64,000 bases of DNA from NCBI RefSeq assembly GCF_026248685.1, contig NZ_CP111037.1, positions 62,001 to 126,000 on the forward strand, read 5' to 3'. This DNA is from Haladaptatus caseinilyticus. GTDB taxonomy: Archaea; Halobacteriota; Halobacteria; Halobacteriales; Haladaptataceae. Both the position numbers and the translations under genes were made by a program. This document shows positions 25,690-35,106 of this stretch, one piece after another. The notes beneath the pieces were generated by a model that did no database searches, was not told the origin of the DNA, and saw only the letters and a program-made list of their open reading frames with translations. How positions within the stretch are numbered: the stretch's first letter is position 1; every line of letters begins with the position of its first letter.

Positions 25690-26889
25690 GTGAAAATTTG
25701 GAGTGAACGGGACTCTGACGGTATCGCGATTGGATGGTGGCTATTTGGAATCGCCATCGCCATCGTCCTCGTCGTCTCGCTCGATACGTACCTCGGATGG
25801 GTGGTATTCGGGCTGTTCCTGTACTACGTCGCTCGGCCGATTTCTCGATGGCTTCAACGTCGGGGATTGTCCGCTAGTCTCGCGTCGCTTCTCACGCTGG
25901 CTCTCATCATTTTGCCCTTCGTTGGATTACTCGGCGCTATCGTCGTCATCTCTTTCGGACAGCTCTCGACGATACGACCAGAAGATATCGAGCAACTCGC
26001 TCGAACGCTTTTCCCGGGCCTCGATATCAAAACGATACCGACCGAACCGACGCAGTTGTACGATTCCGCCACACAACTCCTGCGCGAACCGTCGGTGCAA
26101 AACCTGCTCAGTCAGTTCGGTGGCTTCGTCGGGACGTTTGCGACACAGGTGTACAACCTGTTTCTCGCGCTCGTTTTTGTTTTCTTCCTGATCCGGGACG
26201 AGAGCAGTATCGCGGACTGGTTCCGGAGGACGGTTGCCGACGAGGAGACCACGACGTACGAGTATCTGGATGCGGTTGACCGCGGATTGAACTCGGTCTT
26301 CTTCGGTTACACACTGACTATCTTCGTCATCATCGTCGTCTCCGCGATAATTTACAACGGCTTTAATCTCATCTCGCCGCCGAGGATGGCGATTCCACAG
26401 ACCATGCTCGTCGCCGTTGCAACCGGACTCGCAACCCTCATTCCGCTTGTTGGGCGCTCCATCGTGTACTTGACCGTCGTCCTCTATCTCGCTATCATTG
26501 CGATCGAAACCAACCTGACCCGGCTTTGGTTCCCTATTCTCTTTTACGCATTTATGGCGTTCGTGTTCGACAACGTCATCCGAACGTACGTGCGACCGTA
26601 CCTCTCCGGTCGGATGTTCCACACCGGACTTATCATGTTCGCATATCTCCTCGGCCCACCGATCTTTGGCTGGTACGGTATCTTCCTCGGACCACTGATA
26701 ATGGTCATCGCCGTCCAATTCCTGTGGAAGGTATTTCCGAACATTCTCCCCGGTACGTCGTCTGCAACCGATGTATCAACGGTGAACGAGGAAGCTCAGT
26801 CGCCGGACGGACCGATACCACCGGGCCACGGAGGTGATCGGACGGGGGCAAAACCGGACGACCAAGACCGTGGGGACTCTACGCCGTGA
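25690..26889 (+). CDS. AI-2E family transporter (PerM/YhhT-like)
   Basis: 399 aa from GTG 25690, with GGGGAGAGG as ribosome-binding site. About eight TM helices with a soluble segment after TM3 (RPEDIEQLARTLFPGLDIK) typical of the AI-2E/UPF0118 family, and a closing FGWYGIFLGPLIMVIAVQ motif. Members export small molecules or act as Na+/H+ antiporters; the AI-2 name is historical. The hydrophilic C-terminal tail (about 45 aa, Asp/Pro/Gly-rich) is specific to this protein. Neighbours on both sides are in unrelated pathways. Confidence 0.88.
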   Translation: MKIWSERDSDGIAIGWWLFGIAIAIVLVVSLDTYLGWVVFGLFLYYVARPISRWLQRRGLSASLASLLTLALIILPFVGLLGAIVVISFGQLSTIRPEDIEQLARTLFPGLDIKTIPTEPTQLYDSATQLLREPSVQNLLSQFGGFVGTFATQVYNLFLALVFVFFLIRDESSIADWFRRTVADEETTTYEYLDAVDRGLNSVFFGYTLTIFVIIVVSAIIYNGFNLISPPRMAIPQTMLVAVATGLATLIPLVGRSIVYLTVVLYLAIIAIETNLTRLWFPILFYAFMAFVFDNVIRTYVRPYLSGRMFHTGLIMFAYLLGPPIFGWYGIFLGPLIMVIAVQFLWKVFPNILPGTSSATDVSTVNEEAQSPDGPIPPGHGGDRTGAKPDDQDRGDSTP

Positions 26890-27558
26890 CTACCGTAGTT
26901 CGTTTTCGCCGACGACGAGCGCGTTCGAAATCAGGTTTTTATACGCTCGACGGAGACGCTCCGATAGCGCCTGATGTGAGATTCCGAGGCTGTCGGACAG
27001 CTCTTCACCCGATATTTCCCGCGGGATGTCGTAGTAGCCCGCTTCGAGCGCGGCCATGAGCGTTTCGTACTGTTCTTCGGTGAGTCCGTACTGCCCCCGC
27101 CGTGGTGATTCGTCTATCTGATATATCTGCTCGATTTCGAGGGGGATATCGTTCTCTTCGCAGAACTCGTACGTCGCCGACAGCGAGTCCCGGTCGGGGA
27201 ACAGAATCCTGAGTTGCCAGCCATCGTCCTTCCCGTTCGCATCGATGATGGTGCCACTCTCCTCGACGAGGATGTGAATCGCGAACTTAGTTCTGCCAAC
27301 CCACGACATCCGGTACAGCCTTTCTTCCTCCAAATCCACGAGCAGTTCGACGTTGTCCGTCGTCGGGTCGTCTTCGAGCGCCGCTTGGAGCGCTTCGAAC
27401 TGGTCCGGCTCCGCCGACGCCCAGATGTATGGCATGACCCGTTCGGGTTCGGTGGCGACGACGCGCTCGACTTCGAACTCGACTTCCGGAACTCGCTCGA
27501 GTGTCGTCTGCAGTGCGAACCCTGAGGCTGGAATTCCCACGATGGCGATAGTACTCAT
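26890..27558 (-). CDS. Bat-type HTH regulator (bacterio-opsin activator family)
   Basis: 222 aa. The N-terminal about 150 residues are a sensor domain of the haloarchaeal Bat type (MSTIAIVGIPASGFALQTTL start, FPDRDSLSATYEFCEENDIPLEI before the HTH). The C-terminal HTH_10 domain reads GLTEEQYETLMAALEAGYYDIPRE, then SGEELSDSLGISHQALSERLRRAYKNLI. There is no PAS or GAF domain. These are the commonest haloarchaeal regulators; the target is unknown. It is convergent with the AI-2E-type gene, stop to stop with no gap. Confidence 0.9.
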   Translation of the reverse strand: MSTIAIVGIPASGFALQTTLERVPEVEFEVERVVATEPERVMPYIWASAEPDQFEALQAALEDDPTTDNVELLVDLEEERLYRMSWVGRTKFAIHILVEESGTIIDANGKDDGWQLRILFPDRDSLSATYEFCEENDIPLEIEQIYQIDESPRRGQYGLTEEQYETLMAALEAGYYDIPREISGEELSDSLGISHQALSERLRRAYKNLISNALVVGENELR

Positions 27559-27669
27559 ACCACTCTCTAGGCACCTCGGGGGAATGACTCTGCTGGCGGA
27601 TGTGTGCTATTTTGTCTCTACTGGAATGTGCAGGCGGTACGCTCTTTATGGCGCGTCAGAGTTCACCGT

Positions 27670-28380
27670 ATGATGGACGATTCCGAAAATCTGTCTCCAC
27701 TAGAAGTTTTACGTGAAGCGGCACTCACCGGCGTGACCGTCGTCGTTCCGCTGCTCATCACTGTGTACGTTCTCGTTGTCCTGCTCACTTTCGTTGCGGA
27801 CATCCTTCGACCGCTGCTCGAGTTCGTTTCCCTCTCTTCGATTTACGTTCTGGGTGGCGTTACTGCGGCAACCGTTTCCGCGCTGATTTTGGTTATCGGA
27901 TTCATCGCACATTCGCCGATGGGCGAGCGTGCAATCGACAACTTCGACGAAGCCATCAGCCGCGTACCGGGGCTCGGCACCGTCTACCGGAGCTTTCGAC
28001 GGATGGGCGATGCCATGATAGAGAGCGATGCCGACCACTTTCGTGACGTCAAACTCCTCGAATTTCCCACTGACGGAGCCTACACGTTCGCGTTCGTAAC
28101 GGCGGAAACCCCGGAGGGAATCGAAAGAGCGGTCGGTGAAGGCTCCATGACGACCGTCTTTCTCCCGATGGCTCCAAATCCAGTCATGGGTGGGTTCGTC
28201 GTCAACGTCCCCGACGATCAACTCGTGGATATCGATCTAACGCTCGAAGAAGCGTTCCGGGGAATCGTTACCAGTGGCGTCGGAATCGACGAAATGGACG
28301 CCGGTGGGAACGGCCTTTCCGAAGAGGAACTTCGCCAGCTGACCGGATATGACGTCGCAAAACGGCAGAAACGAACTTAG
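27670..28380 (+). CDS. DUF502 family membrane protein
   Basis: 236 aa. A cytoplasmic N-terminus, then two TM helices (TGVTVVVPLLITVYVLVVLL and VLGGVTAATVSALILVIGF) and the family motif RVPGLGTVYRSFRRMGDAM, followed by a soluble beta-rich domain with TVFLPMAPNPVMGGFVVNVP. This is the standard DUF502 layout. Function is unproven; plant COV relatives affect trafficking. ATG 27670 chosen over upstream in-frame codons, which precede the conserved region. It overlaps the end of the convergent M20 gene by 4 nt. Confidence 0.88.
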   Translation: MMDDSENLSPLEVLREAALTGVTVVVPLLITVYVLVVLLTFVADILRPLLEFVSLSSIYVLGGVTAATVSALILVIGFIAHSPMGERAIDNFDEAISRVPGLGTVYRSFRRMGDAMIESDADHFRDVKLLEFPTDGAYTFAFVTAETPEGIERAVGEGSMTTVFLPMAPNPVMGGFVVNVPDDQLVDIDLTLEEAFRGIVTSGVGIDEMDAGGNGLSEEELRQLTGYDVAKRQKRT

Positions 28381-29606
28381 CGGGCCAACGACGCAAGCGC
28401 GCCAGCGAGTATCCGTGTCGCTGCGGCACAGTCGTCCCATTCAGTCCATTCGGCGGGATTGTGTGAGATCCCGTCTCGCGACCGGGCGAAAAGCATCGCC
28501 GTATCGGTTTCTTTCGCGATATGCATCGTGTCGTGGGCGGCCCCGGAATGAAGGTCGAGAAGTTCGATATCGGCTTCGTCACCTGCATCGTGCACTGCTC
28601 GCCGACAGCGGTCGCTCATCACTATCGGTTCGACATCGAACTCCCGGACGAATCCGGTTTCCACACCTCGCTCCGACTCGAGACGGTCCAGCGAATCCTG
28701 CGCCAGCGAGACAAGTTCATTCATCGCATCATAGGAAACGTCTCGAATATCGACACCCATTTCGACCGCTCCGGGAACGACGTTTGTCGCGTTCGGACGA
28801 ACGTCTAGTTTACCGACCGTGCCGACCGTCGTCTCTCCGATCTCGTCGGCACCTCGTTCCACATCCTGTACGAACTCGCTCGCGGCGACGAGCGCATCGG
28901 TTCGTTCGTCCATTGGAGTCGCCCCGGCGTGATTCGCCTCCCCGAAGACTTCTACATGGCAGTGTGTGATCCCGGTAATCGTCGTTACGACGCCGACCGG
29001 CAAGTCGGCGCGTTCGAGGCGTTTACTCTGTTCGACGTGGAGTTCGAGCCACGAATCCCACTCGCTTGCGTCGATCCTCCCTTCGCCACGGAATCCCATC
29101 GTTTCGAGCGCATCTTCCAGCGTTGTCTGCCCGTCCTGCAGCGCGAGGGCCTCCTCGACCGATCGCTCGCCAACTGCGACCGACGACCCGAGCAGTCCGT
29201 CGGCGAATCGTTGACCTTCCTCCTCGGTGAAGGAGACAACTTCGACCGGTCGACTCGGTTCGATACCCGCATCCTGCATCGCCCGTACCGCTTCCAGTGC
29301 GGCGTAGACGCCGAGTGGCCCATCGAAGACACCTCCCTCCGGAACCGAATCGAGGTGGCTCCCTGCCGCGACGGCGTCCGCATCCGGGGCCGCAGTTTCG
29401 GGCGTCCACCGCCCGACGATGGTGCCGACCGCGTCCACTCGCACATCCAGTCCGGCGTCTTCGAGTCGCTCGACGAAGTACTCACGTACTTGGCGATTTG
29501 CTTCGGTTCCAGTGAGAACGGTTCGTCCGTGACCGTCTACATCGAGCGCGCCGAACTCGGCGTTCGTTTCGATATCGTTCCTGAGTCGTTGGCTATCGAT
29601 TTTCAT
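28377..29606 (-). CDS. M20-family amidohydrolase (N-carbamoyl-L-amino-acid / allantoate type)
   Basis: 409 aa from ATG 29606 (MKIDSQRLRNDIE). Zinc ligands are recognisable: AAGSHLDSVPEGGVFDG (His, Asp), FTEEEGQRF (Glu), and the dimerisation-domain motif ELHVEQSKRLE. This matches N-carbamoyl-L-amino acid hydrolase, beta-ureidopropionase and allantoate amidohydrolase. The reaction releases ammonia and CO2 from a carbamoyl or ureido group, the step after hydantoin ring opening. It is unlinked to the hyu genes (about 23 kb away), so any joint pathway is inference. Confidence 0.9.
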   Translation of the reverse strand: MKIDSQRLRNDIETNAEFGALDVDGHGRTVLTGTEANRQVREYFVERLEDAGLDVRVDAVGTIVGRWTPETAAPDADAVAAGSHLDSVPEGGVFDGPLGVYAALEAVRAMQDAGIEPSRPVEVVSFTEEEGQRFADGLLGSSVAVGERSVEEALALQDGQTTLEDALETMGFRGEGRIDASEWDSWLELHVEQSKRLERADLPVGVVTTITGITHCHVEVFGEANHAGATPMDERTDALVAASEFVQDVERGADEIGETTVGTVGKLDVRPNATNVVPGAVEMGVDIRDVSYDAMNELVSLAQDSLDRLESERGVETGFVREFDVEPIVMSDRCRRAVHDAGDEADIELLDLHSGAAHDTMHIAKETDTAMLFARSRDGISHNPAEWTEWDDCAAATRILAGALASLAR

Positions 29607-29763
29607 GACTCTGGGAAGGGTTTCGACGGGTAATAAGAGAGGGGATGTCTGGCATGCTCTGCCGGAAAGAGTATCCCACAACTGTCTCCTCCCGGTGAAT
29701 GTTTCGATAGATGATGTTATTTTCCGCCATCCGCTTCCCGTGAGATGGGGCAGGGTTTAGACG

Positions 29764-30534
29764 ATGGGGATGGTATCAGTGGATATGGCCGCCAGCCACT
29801 CGGTGACGGAGTCCGACGAGGGGCCGAGAGACGCCGTGACGCTGACCGACGTTCGGAGGACGTACCACCTCGGAGAACCGGTTCACGCGCTGGACGGCGT
29901 CTCGTTGTCGATTCCACGGGGCTCGTACACCGCAGTCATGGGACCGAGTGGGTCGGGAAAAAGTACCCTCCTCAATCTCATCGGCTGTCTCGACACCCCG
30001 ACGGAGGGGATGGTTCACGTCAACGGGCGAAAAGTGACGGGACTCTCCGATGGCGAACGGACGGACGTTCGTGGAGAGGAGATTGGCTTCGTTTTCCAGA
30101 CCTTCAACTTGATGCCGCGATTGACTGCTCGCGAGAACATCGCGCTTCCCCTCGTTTTTCAGGGGATTTCCCGCTCTGAACGACAGGAACGCGCCGACGA
30201 CCTGCTCTACAAAGTCGGGCTTCGCGGGAGGGGCGACCACCGTCCGAACGAACTGTCGGGTGGGCAACGCCAACGTGTCGCCATCGCTCGCGCGCTGGCG
30301 AACGACCCTGCGATTATTCTGGCCGACGAACCGACCGGCAACCTCGACAGCGAGACGGGCCAACAGATCATGGGTCTCTTCGAGGAACTCAACGACGACG
30401 GCCACACCGTTTTGATGGTGACTCACGAGCGCAATATCGCGGAACACGCGGAACGTATCGTTCACATTCTGGACGGCACCATCGAGCGCGTGGAAGAAAT
30501 CGAGGTTCCGCGCCGGGTCGAAGAGACACACTAG
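29764..30534 (+). CDS. ABC transporter ATP-binding protein (MacB/LolD type), orphan
   Basis: 256 aa. Walker [10 protein letters not shown] (about 60-68), Q-loop [18 protein letters not shown], signature [15 protein letters not shown] (about 164), Walker [16 protein letters not shown], and H-loop VTHERN. The NLMPRLTA Q-loop and TGNLDS are typical of the MacB/LolD group, which drives export of peptides, lipoproteins or antibiotics with FtsX-like permeases. No permease is adjacent on either side, so it must act with one encoded elsewhere or be a remnant. Confidence 0.92.
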   Translation: MGMVSVDMAASHSVTESDEGPRDAVTLTDVRRTYHLGEPVHALDGVSLSIPRGSYTAVMGPSGSGKSTLLNLIGCLDTPTEGMVHVNGRKVTGLSDGERTDVRGEEIGFVFQTFNLMPRLTARENIALPLVFQGISRSERQERADDLLYKVGLRGRGDHRPNELSGGQRQRVAIARALANDPAIILADEPTGNLDSETGQQIMGLFEELNDDGHTVLMVTHERNIAEHAERIVHILDGTIERVEEIEVPRRVEETH

Positions 30535-30583
30535 ATCGACTGCCACACGAACAATCAAGCAGTCCCCCCGCCAACTCGGTTCC

Positions 30584-31135
30584 ATGCATATTGCGTTCGT
30601 CGCATACGACGGCATGACCGTGCTCGATTTCGTCGGCATCTACGATCCACTAACTCGGCTCGATACGATGGGATTTCGGAACGACGTGTCGTGGGACGTT
30701 TGCGCCCGAACCGACCGCGTCACCGCGAATGCGGGCCTCGAAATCGTTCCCGACGTCGTGGACGAACCACTCTCGGGGTACGACATGCTGGTGGTGCCGG
30801 GCGGATTCGTCGCCCGTGACCTAGCCGAGAACGACGAGTTCACCTCGTGGTTGGCGACCGCGGATGCGGAGTGGATCGCCTCGGTCTGCACGGGGTCGCT
30901 CCCCCTCGGGGCCGCGGGATTTCTGGAGGGAAAACGCGCGACCACGCACCCCGACGCCTACGATCGACTAGCCGAGTACTGTGAGGTTGTCGAAGAACGC
31001 GTCGTTCGGGACGGACGGGTCGTGACGGCGGGCGGTGTTACGTCCGGTATCGACCTCGGTCTGTGGCTCTGTGCCGAATTGACCGACGAGTCGATCCGTG
31101 ACGAAATCAAGACACAGATGGACTATCCGTATTAG
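30584..31135 (+). CDS. DJ-1/PfpI family protein (isonitrile hydratase-like)
   Basis: 183 aa. The nucleophile-elbow Cys is in IASVCTGSLPLGAAG (about Cys103), preceded by MLVVPGGF and followed by ATTHPDAYDRL, which supplies a His. The N-terminal Asp of AYDGMTVLDFVG fits the isonitrile hydratase / ThiJ subgroup rather than protease PfpI. Alternatives are glyoxalase III-like or deglycase activity. It follows the ABC ATPase gene by 50 nt in the same direction. Confidence 0.88.
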   Translation: MHIAFVAYDGMTVLDFVGIYDPLTRLDTMGFRNDVSWDVCARTDRVTANAGLEIVPDVVDEPLSGYDMLVVPGGFVARDLAENDEFTSWLATADAEWIASVCTGSLPLGAAGFLEGKRATTHPDAYDRLAEYCEVVEERVVRDGRVVTAGGVTSGIDLGLWLCAELTDESIRDEIKTQMDYPY

Positions 31136-31244
31136 CAGGTCGTCATTCCGGATGGCGGTACCGCGGTCCTATAGTGCGGTTCTCGGCCACGCCGGGGGAG
31201 AGCAGGGGAACGGTTATACGTCCTGTACGTGTCGCTGTTGGTGA

Positions 31245-31583
31245 ATGATGGACGAGATCGACGACGTGGGCTTCGTTGCGATGAGCGTCCTTCCGGTGCT
31301 CGCGGTCATGGGACTCGCCAGTTTCGATATCGTACTCGGGGTGTTCCTGTTCGTTGGCGTCGTTACCGGAATCGTCCGCTATCGTCAGGGGCAGAAGTGG
31401 CTAGCGTTCGGGTGTGTGCTTTTGTCAGCTTCGGTCTCCTCGCTTCCGTTCATCAGCAGCAGGCCGCTCGTCATCGTCGTCTTTTTTGGCGGCGTTGTCG
31501 TCTCGCTGGTCATTCTCGTTTTCGGTCAGTTGGGCCTCATCGAACGACTTTCCCTTCCGTCGCTTCACGGTCGGCGTCGCTGA
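31245..31583 (+). CDS. hypothetical four-TM membrane protein
   Basis: 112 aa: four hydrophobic stretches (VGFVAMSVLPVLAVMGLASF, IVLGVFLFVGVVTGIV, WLAFGCVLLSASVSSL, LVIVVFFGGVVVSLVILVF), short loops and a basic tail. TTATACG about 27 bp upstream of ATG 31245 is a TATA-like box for a leaderless transcript. No family recognised. Confidence 0.6.
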   Translation: MMDEIDDVGFVAMSVLPVLAVMGLASFDIVLGVFLFVGVVTGIVRYRQGQKWLAFGCVLLSASVSSLPFISSRPLVIVVFFGGVVVSLVILVFGQLGLIERLSLPSLHGRRR

Positions 31584-31716
31584 AGGGAACGAACCCACCG
31601 GTAGCACGAACTCACGAGTGCTATTGAGTTCTCCCCAGAACGACTGATATTTTGCTCGAAAAACATTTTATCTTCGTGACGGACTCTCAAGTAGCGGAGC
31701 CACCGCGACCGAAAGC

Positions 31717-33099
31717 ATGAGTGCAAACGACACGGCCGTGACTGTCCTGTTCACCGTCGATTCGCTTCGTTCCGACGCCCTTCCAACGGATGGCGTCGTT
31801 TCTGCGCTGGGTGAACGAGGGACCGTCTTCGAACACGCGTTCGCTCAGGGGAACTGGACGCCGTTTTCGTTCCCGTCGATTCTCGGTGCCGAACAGGTGT
31901 TCAACGATTCGGGGGATATCGGTGTCGCCGATGCGCCGACGCTAGCCGAGACGCTGTCCGATGCCGGAGTATCGACCGCGGGATTCAACGGTGCGAACGG
32001 CTTCCTGACCGAACACTGGGGATACGACCGCGGATTCGATGACTTCGAATCGTTCACCTCCGGAACGGGGGACAGCCTCTACAGCAAGTATCTCACGGCC
32101 CATCCGACCGTTCAAGCGTGGCTCCAAGTCGCTGCCTCACCGATTCGGCGACTGTTCGGAAAAAGGGGTGGGGCGCGAAACGTTTCTCGAATGCTCGACG
32201 TGGAGCACCGAGCTATCGACTTCGTCGAAGAGGCTGAACCGCCGTTCTTCCTCTGGGTCCATTACATGGACGTTCATACGCCGTACGTCCCTGCCCCGAA
32301 GTTTGTCCGCGACGAGACTGGCACGAAGGTCGGCTCGCTCAAAATGCTTCGAGCACATGCGAGGGCAGGGTTGGGTCGTGAAGTGAGTGACGATTCCCTC
32401 GCCGATCTCGAATCGCTCTATCGGGCCGCAAGCAGGCAGGTAGACGCCAGCGTTGGTCGGGTGCTATCGGCACTCGACCGACGAGGAGTACGCGACGACG
32501 CTTGCATCGTTCTTACAGGTGACCACGGCGAGGAGTTCATGGAACACGGCCATCTCGCCCATTATCCGAAACTCTACGAGGAATTAGTTCACGTGCCACT
32601 CATCGTCCGAACCCCGGACGACGGGCCGAAATCCAAGCGTGGAAACGAGGATACAGTCGAGTGTGCGGTCGGTCTCGACTCGATTCCGGCCACCATCTGT
32701 GACACGATGGGCGTCGAACACGACTTTTCGAGCGGCAGTTTGCTCGGCGACGCCTCTGATCGAGTGCCGGTTACTTCCGTAGCGGTACGTGGCACCCACG
32801 TAACACAACAGCCGATTCCACGTCGGTTGAAGGACGGTGAACTTCTCGTGAGTGCACGAACCGCTGACTGGTCGTACATTTACCATACGGAATCGGGGAA
32901 CCGCGAGTTGTACGACCGACGCCGCGATCCGACCGAACAGGAGAACAGCTGGGACGAACACGAGGGGTCGGAGTTCGCTGGTCGCCTCCACGATGCGGTT
33001 GAAAATCGAATCGACGATATCGAGACCGACGGGCGAAGCGAGTCGGTCGAACTGCCGTCCGACGTGACGAATCGGTTAGAGGCGCTCGGCTATCAGTGA
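31717..33099 (+). CDS. sulfatase-fold (alkaline phosphatase superfamily) enzyme
   Basis: 460 aa. The metal Asp is in FTVDSLRSDAL, and TGDHGEEFMEHGH carries the Asp-His pair. The nucleophile segment is NWTPFSFPSILGA: Thr again at the formylglycine position and no CxPxR Arg. As with the 9572-11005 gene, sulfatase chemistry is doubtful and a Thr-nucleophile phospho- or glycan-transferase is more likely. It ends VTNRLEALGYQ, the kind of tail (RLxxLGYx) seen in many haloarchaeal sulfatase-like proteins and also in the first copy. TATA-like ATTTTATC lies about 45 bp before the start. Confidence 0.87.
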   Translation: MSANDTAVTVLFTVDSLRSDALPTDGVVSALGERGTVFEHAFAQGNWTPFSFPSILGAEQVFNDSGDIGVADAPTLAETLSDAGVSTAGFNGANGFLTEHWGYDRGFDDFESFTSGTGDSLYSKYLTAHPTVQAWLQVAASPIRRLFGKRGGARNVSRMLDVEHRAIDFVEEAEPPFFLWVHYMDVHTPYVPAPKFVRDETGTKVGSLKMLRAHARAGLGREVSDDSLADLESLYRAASRQVDASVGRVLSALDRRGVRDDACIVLTGDHGEEFMEHGHLAHYPKLYEELVHVPLIVRTPDDGPKSKRGNEDTVECAVGLDSIPATICDTMGVEHDFSSGSLLGDASDRVPVTSVAVRGTHVTQQPIPRRLKDGELLVSARTADWSYIYHTESGNRELYDRRRDPTEQENSWDEHEGSEFAGRLHDAVENRIDDIETDGRSESVELPSDVTNRLEALGYQ

Positions 33100-33221
33100 C
33101 CTCGTTGGTTTCCACCGACTGTCCGAGCGATGGTCGTTTTGGTTGTCGGTGTCTAACGTTTGCTGGGGGAGAGAATACTGATGAGAGAGAGCGCAAAAAC
33201 CCGATTCGTGGAGGGTGGATG

Positions 33222-33761
33222 ATGGCACGAGTGCTCGTTGTTTTCGGTACATCTGAGGGGCAGACAGCCACGATTGCCGAGCGGATTGCGGACGTGCTCG
33301 AATCGGAAGACCACTACACGACGTTGGTTCACGGACGACACGTCTCCGAGGAGTTTCGACTTCGCGACTACGACGCCGTCATCGTCGGTGCGTCGATTCA
33401 CATGGGAAAACATCAACGGTACCTGACTCGATTCGTTCGGGAACACGCAGCGGAGTTGAACGAACTCCCCTCGGCGTTTTTCTCGGTCAGTCTCACGGCC
33501 GCAGCGGGGACCGACGAGTCACAGGCTACGGCACAAGGGCTGGTTGACGAGTTTCTCGCGACAACGGGGTGGCATCCGGACGAGACGATGACCGTTCCCG
33601 GCGCGCTTACATACAGTCGATATGGCTGGATCAAGCGGTTCGTGATGAAACAAATCGCGAGGCAAGAGGGTGGAGGTACGGACACGACACGGGATTACGA
33701 GTACACTGACTGGGATGAAATCAGCTCGTTCGCCATCCGTTTCGCCCGCTCGTTAGAATGA
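33222..33761 (+). CDS. hemG: flavodoxin-domain protein, HemG-like protoporphyrinogen oxidase
   Basis: 179 aa. FMN-binding start VVFGTSEGQTATIAERIAD, central GASIHMGKHQRYLTRFV, then AFFSVSLTAA and a C-terminal IKRFVMKQIARQEGGGTDTTRDYEYTDW loop. The QIAxxxGGxTDTxxDYEYTDW signature is that of menaquinone-dependent protoporphyrinogen IX dehydrogenase (HemG). It would oxidise protoporphyrinogen in heme synthesis. GGAGG lies 7 nt before ATG 33222; the preceding ATG at 33219 is also in frame. Confidence 0.82.
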   Translation: MARVLVVFGTSEGQTATIAERIADVLESEDHYTTLVHGRHVSEEFRLRDYDAVIVGASIHMGKHQRYLTRFVREHAAELNELPSAFFSVSLTAAAGTDESQATAQGLVDEFLATTGWHPDETMTVPGALTYSRYGWIKRFVMKQIARQEGGGTDTTRDYEYTDWDEISSFAIRFARSLE

Positions 33762-33782
33762 ACGATGTCGAAAAACGTCCGC

Positions 33783-33809
33783 CTCGTCCGTCCACAACGG
33801 GCGGACGAG
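33783..33809. terminator. hairpin between convergent hemG-like and Tat-protein genes
   Basis: CTCGTCCG (33783-33790) pairs with CGGACGAG (33802-33809) around an 11-nt loop, in the 73-nt gap between two convergent stop codons. No T-run, so it may be a boundary hairpin rather than a typical archaeal terminator. Confidence 0.35.
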
Positions 33810-33834
33810 AGTGGACTTCCCACTTCCGTCGTTC

Positions 33835-34314
33835 TCAGAAGGTGCGCCGTGCCGTAGTACTCAGTAGGTTGAGTTCGCTACTGAAGATGGTCGCGTCCCC
33901 CGAGAATCGGTATCGTTCACCCCGGCTGAAGTTCGCGTCACGTGCGAACATCAGTGCCGTGAGCGCGGCGTTCGGACCGCCGAGGTCGTACCGGATGACC
34001 CAGCCACTGTATTCGTCCGGCTGACTGATTTCTGCCACGTCGCCACCGCCCGGTCGCCGAAGCAATCGAACGACTGTCGATGCCTCGAGTGCGTTCGTGA
34101 TGCGGAACGGAACGTTCGGGTGATACGCGTACGTGTACACCAACACGTTCTCCCTCCGTTGTGCGGTAGCGGTTCCGGCACTGCCGAGACCCAGCGCGAG
34201 CGCACCCGTCGCGAGTGCACCCTTTTTCATAAATGTTCGCCGTGACTCGTCCGAAAGGACGTCCCCTGCGTTCTCTCCTGCACTTTTTGTGTCTATACTC
34301 TCACTCTCTGCCAT
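33835..34314 (-). CDS. Tat-exported protein of unknown function
   Basis: 159 aa. Residues about 21-52 are a Tat signal: SRRTFMKKGALATGALALGLGSAGTATA. The mature about 108 residues (VLVYTYAYHPNVPFRITNALEASTVVRLLRRP, YSGWVIRYDLGG) look like a small beta-sandwich. The promoter has a clear TATATATGA on the minus strand at about 34343-34352. It is probably secreted or cell-surface; no family recognised. Confidence 0.75.
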   Translation of the reverse strand: MAESESIDTKSAGENAGDVLSDESRRTFMKKGALATGALALGLGSAGTATAQRRENVLVYTYAYHPNVPFRITNALEASTVVRLLRRPGGGDVAEISQPDEYSGWVIRYDLGGPNAALTALMFARDANFSRGERYRFSGDATIFSSELNLLSTTARRTF

Positions 34315-34449
34315 ACTTAACCCCCGTTAGAATATTGGACACTCTCATATATAAGGAAGTATTATTGTTATCTTTGGGGACATTTCCCCTCTTCCCTCCA
34401 CACCTCCCAACTCCTCTTCCCTCGTGTCTCTTGCGGTACCGTGGAATTA

Positions 34450-34845
34450 CTATTTATCAGCAAGCGTTTCGAGGACGCGGTCGAACCGGGTCCGAACATC
34501 CGACGCGATGTCTTCCATTTCCGGATTGTCCACGACCGAGAGCATGGCTTCTGGGTCCACTGCGCTGACGACGACACTGTCATCCGTTTCGTAGATGACG
34601 ACGTTGCAGGGAAGCAGCACGCCGAGATCTCGCTCCGTGTCCAGCCCCTGTTTCGCGAGCGGTGGGTTACACGCGCCGAGAATCCGGTACTCGGGATAAT
34701 CCTCGATACCAAGCTTTTTCTCGAACGCGTTGCTCACGTCGATGTCGCTCAGGATGCCGAAACCTTCGTCGCTCAGGGCATCCGTGGTTTTGCCGATGAC
34801 CTCCTCGAATTCGCCCTCGACGTGTAGCTTGTCGTAATACGTCAT
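34450..34845 (-). CDS. DUF302 family protein
   Basis: 131 aa from ATG 34845 (MTYYDKLHVEGEFEEVIGKT). The typical DUF302 core is FGILSDIDVSNAFEKKLGIEDYPEYRILGACNPPLAKQGL, then LLPCNVVIYETDDS. The Cys-Asn-Pro and LPCNVVIY motifs are conserved across this family, found next to redox and metal genes. Function unproven. A few bases downstream GGGGACATTTCCCC may form a small hairpin. The DUF318-type permease starts about 1.5 kb to the right in the same direction. Confidence 0.9.
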   Translation of the reverse strand: MTYYDKLHVEGEFEEVIGKTTDALSDEGFGILSDIDVSNAFEKKLGIEDYPEYRILGACNPPLAKQGLDTERDLGVLLPCNVVIYETDDSVVVSAVDPEAMLSVVDNPEMEDIASDVRTRFDRVLETLADK

Positions 34846-35106
34846 CGATTCCCAGTACAAGAGACGGGAAGTTAGTAATTGAGGTTTCACAATGCGATTT
34901 CGCTCAGTTACTTTATTTTCAGTACAGAATTCCGAGTATGATTCCATTGAACCCCTGTCGGATGATATCGCTGAAATCAAACGATACGGTTCGGGGGAAC
35001 ACTTGCCCACTTACTACCCGTTTCGACGAGAAAGGTGGTAGCAACGCAGGATCGGAATACGATTTCTCGCCACCGTAGGAGTACGAGCGTGCGATTAAAG
35101 CTCCGT

